A stretch of 46,223 nt of DNA from Bigelowiella natans CCMP2755 (Eukaryota > Cercozoa > Chlorarachniophyceae). The notes beneath the pieces are model-generated. The model was not told where the DNA came from, ran no database searches, and worked only from the letters and a program-made list of their open reading frames with translations. The stretch spans positions 1 through 46,223 of the forward strand of contig ADNK01003272.1 in assembly GCA_000320545.1 (NCBI GenBank). Direction: 5' to 3'. The position numbers were made by a program, and so were the translations under genes. This document shows, piece by piece, positions 45,812 to 46,223 of the stretch (within the stretch, counting starts at the first letter, position 1; every line of letters starts with the position of its first letter).

Positions 45812-46223
45812 ACAGCGCAATAATCAATGTAAGCATGCTCGAGACTGATGTATTGAATAAATTAAGTTTTTCCAATGGTTATCCCAATGTAGCTATGCAA
45901 AGCAGCGGCCACAGCGCTTAAATTCTGTTTGTTCATTTCTGTTTCTGTTGTGATGGCTTTTCATGCTTTGAAAAATAGGAAAAATGCGAAGCTGCCGTGC
46001 ACGTCGTGTTTGCACTAATTAGCTAGTCTAGTATCGGAAGTGCACTCTACTAGTCTAGCACTACTCACGCGCTTGTTCATATATGTTTCTAGAATTTGAA
46101 TGTAAATGCATATGCTAAGGGCATGCGTGTAATAAATCATTAAAAGCACACATGCATAGCACGCCAATGTGCGCATTTAGACTGGCTAGAACTGCCGATA
46201 TGAAAATGGAAAATAAAGCAATA
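45812..46223. other. Intergenic 3' flank
   Basis: No gene is seen. An aataaa signal lies at about 45856-45861, soon after the RBR stop codon, and could be its polyadenylation signal. The rest has ctagtct and gcatgc words. Confidence 0.45.

Overview
This window is eukaryotic nuclear DNA. Almost every gene I could assemble is split by GT-AG introns, mostly 45-110 bp but longer where they are filled with microsatellites. Coding density is low and there is one complete LTR retrotransposon. Exon chains were built by hand: splice sites were kept only when the reading phase closed and the family motifs lined up. The organism is probably a unicellular protist. The histidine-enzyme fusion described below points weakly to the stramenopile (oomycete/alga) side, but that is inference.

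Layout. 1-7.2 kb: microsatellite-rich DNA with no gene I can name, only candidate exons. About 7.3-10.6 kb (+): an unrecognised protein full of homopolymeric amino-acid tracts. 11.3-18.0 kb (-): a 15-exon gene fusing histidinol dehydrogenase, a HAD-family phosphatase and imidazoleglycerol-phosphate dehydratase, three non-adjacent steps of histidine synthesis. 19.2-20.8 kb (+): Mediator subunit MED31. 21.5-23.6 kb (-): an OGFOD2/ICU11-like 2-oxoglutarate dioxygenase. 24.1-25.2 kb (+): a small ankyrin-repeat protein ending in a CaaX-like box. 26.1-26.6 kb (-): an orphan membrane protein. 27.2-29.1 kb (+): an SCP/NIF-type CTD phosphatase. 30.3-32.7 kb (+): an EF-hand/coiled-coil protein. 33.8-35.5 kb (-): a P2X-type ATP-gated channel. 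36.0-41.7 kb (-): an intact Ty3/gypsy-order LTR retrotransposon with apparently identical 326-bp LTRs and a 4-bp target duplication. 42.1-45.8 kb (+): an RBR (RING-IBR-RING) E3 ubiquitin ligase with C-terminal membrane segments.

The genes are ordinary unlinked eukaryotic loci rather than an operon. MED31 (transcription), the CTD-type phosphatase (RNA polymerase II or related phosphoproteins) and the dioxygenase may all act in gene expression. The P2X channel, EF-hand protein, ankyrin protein and RBR ligase look membrane- or calcium-related. No shared pathway is shown by the sequence.

The most interesting points are the HDH-HAD-IGPD fusion, with what looks like a one-base deletion in the IGPD core that an alternative 5' splice site could absorb; the P2X channel; a 43-bp tandem duplication of a 3' splice site in the dioxygenase gene; the young retrotransposon with hairpin-rich LTRs sitting just upstream of the P2X gene; and the sharp contrast between microsatellite-filled introns (before 18 kb, after 42 kb) and plain introns in between.
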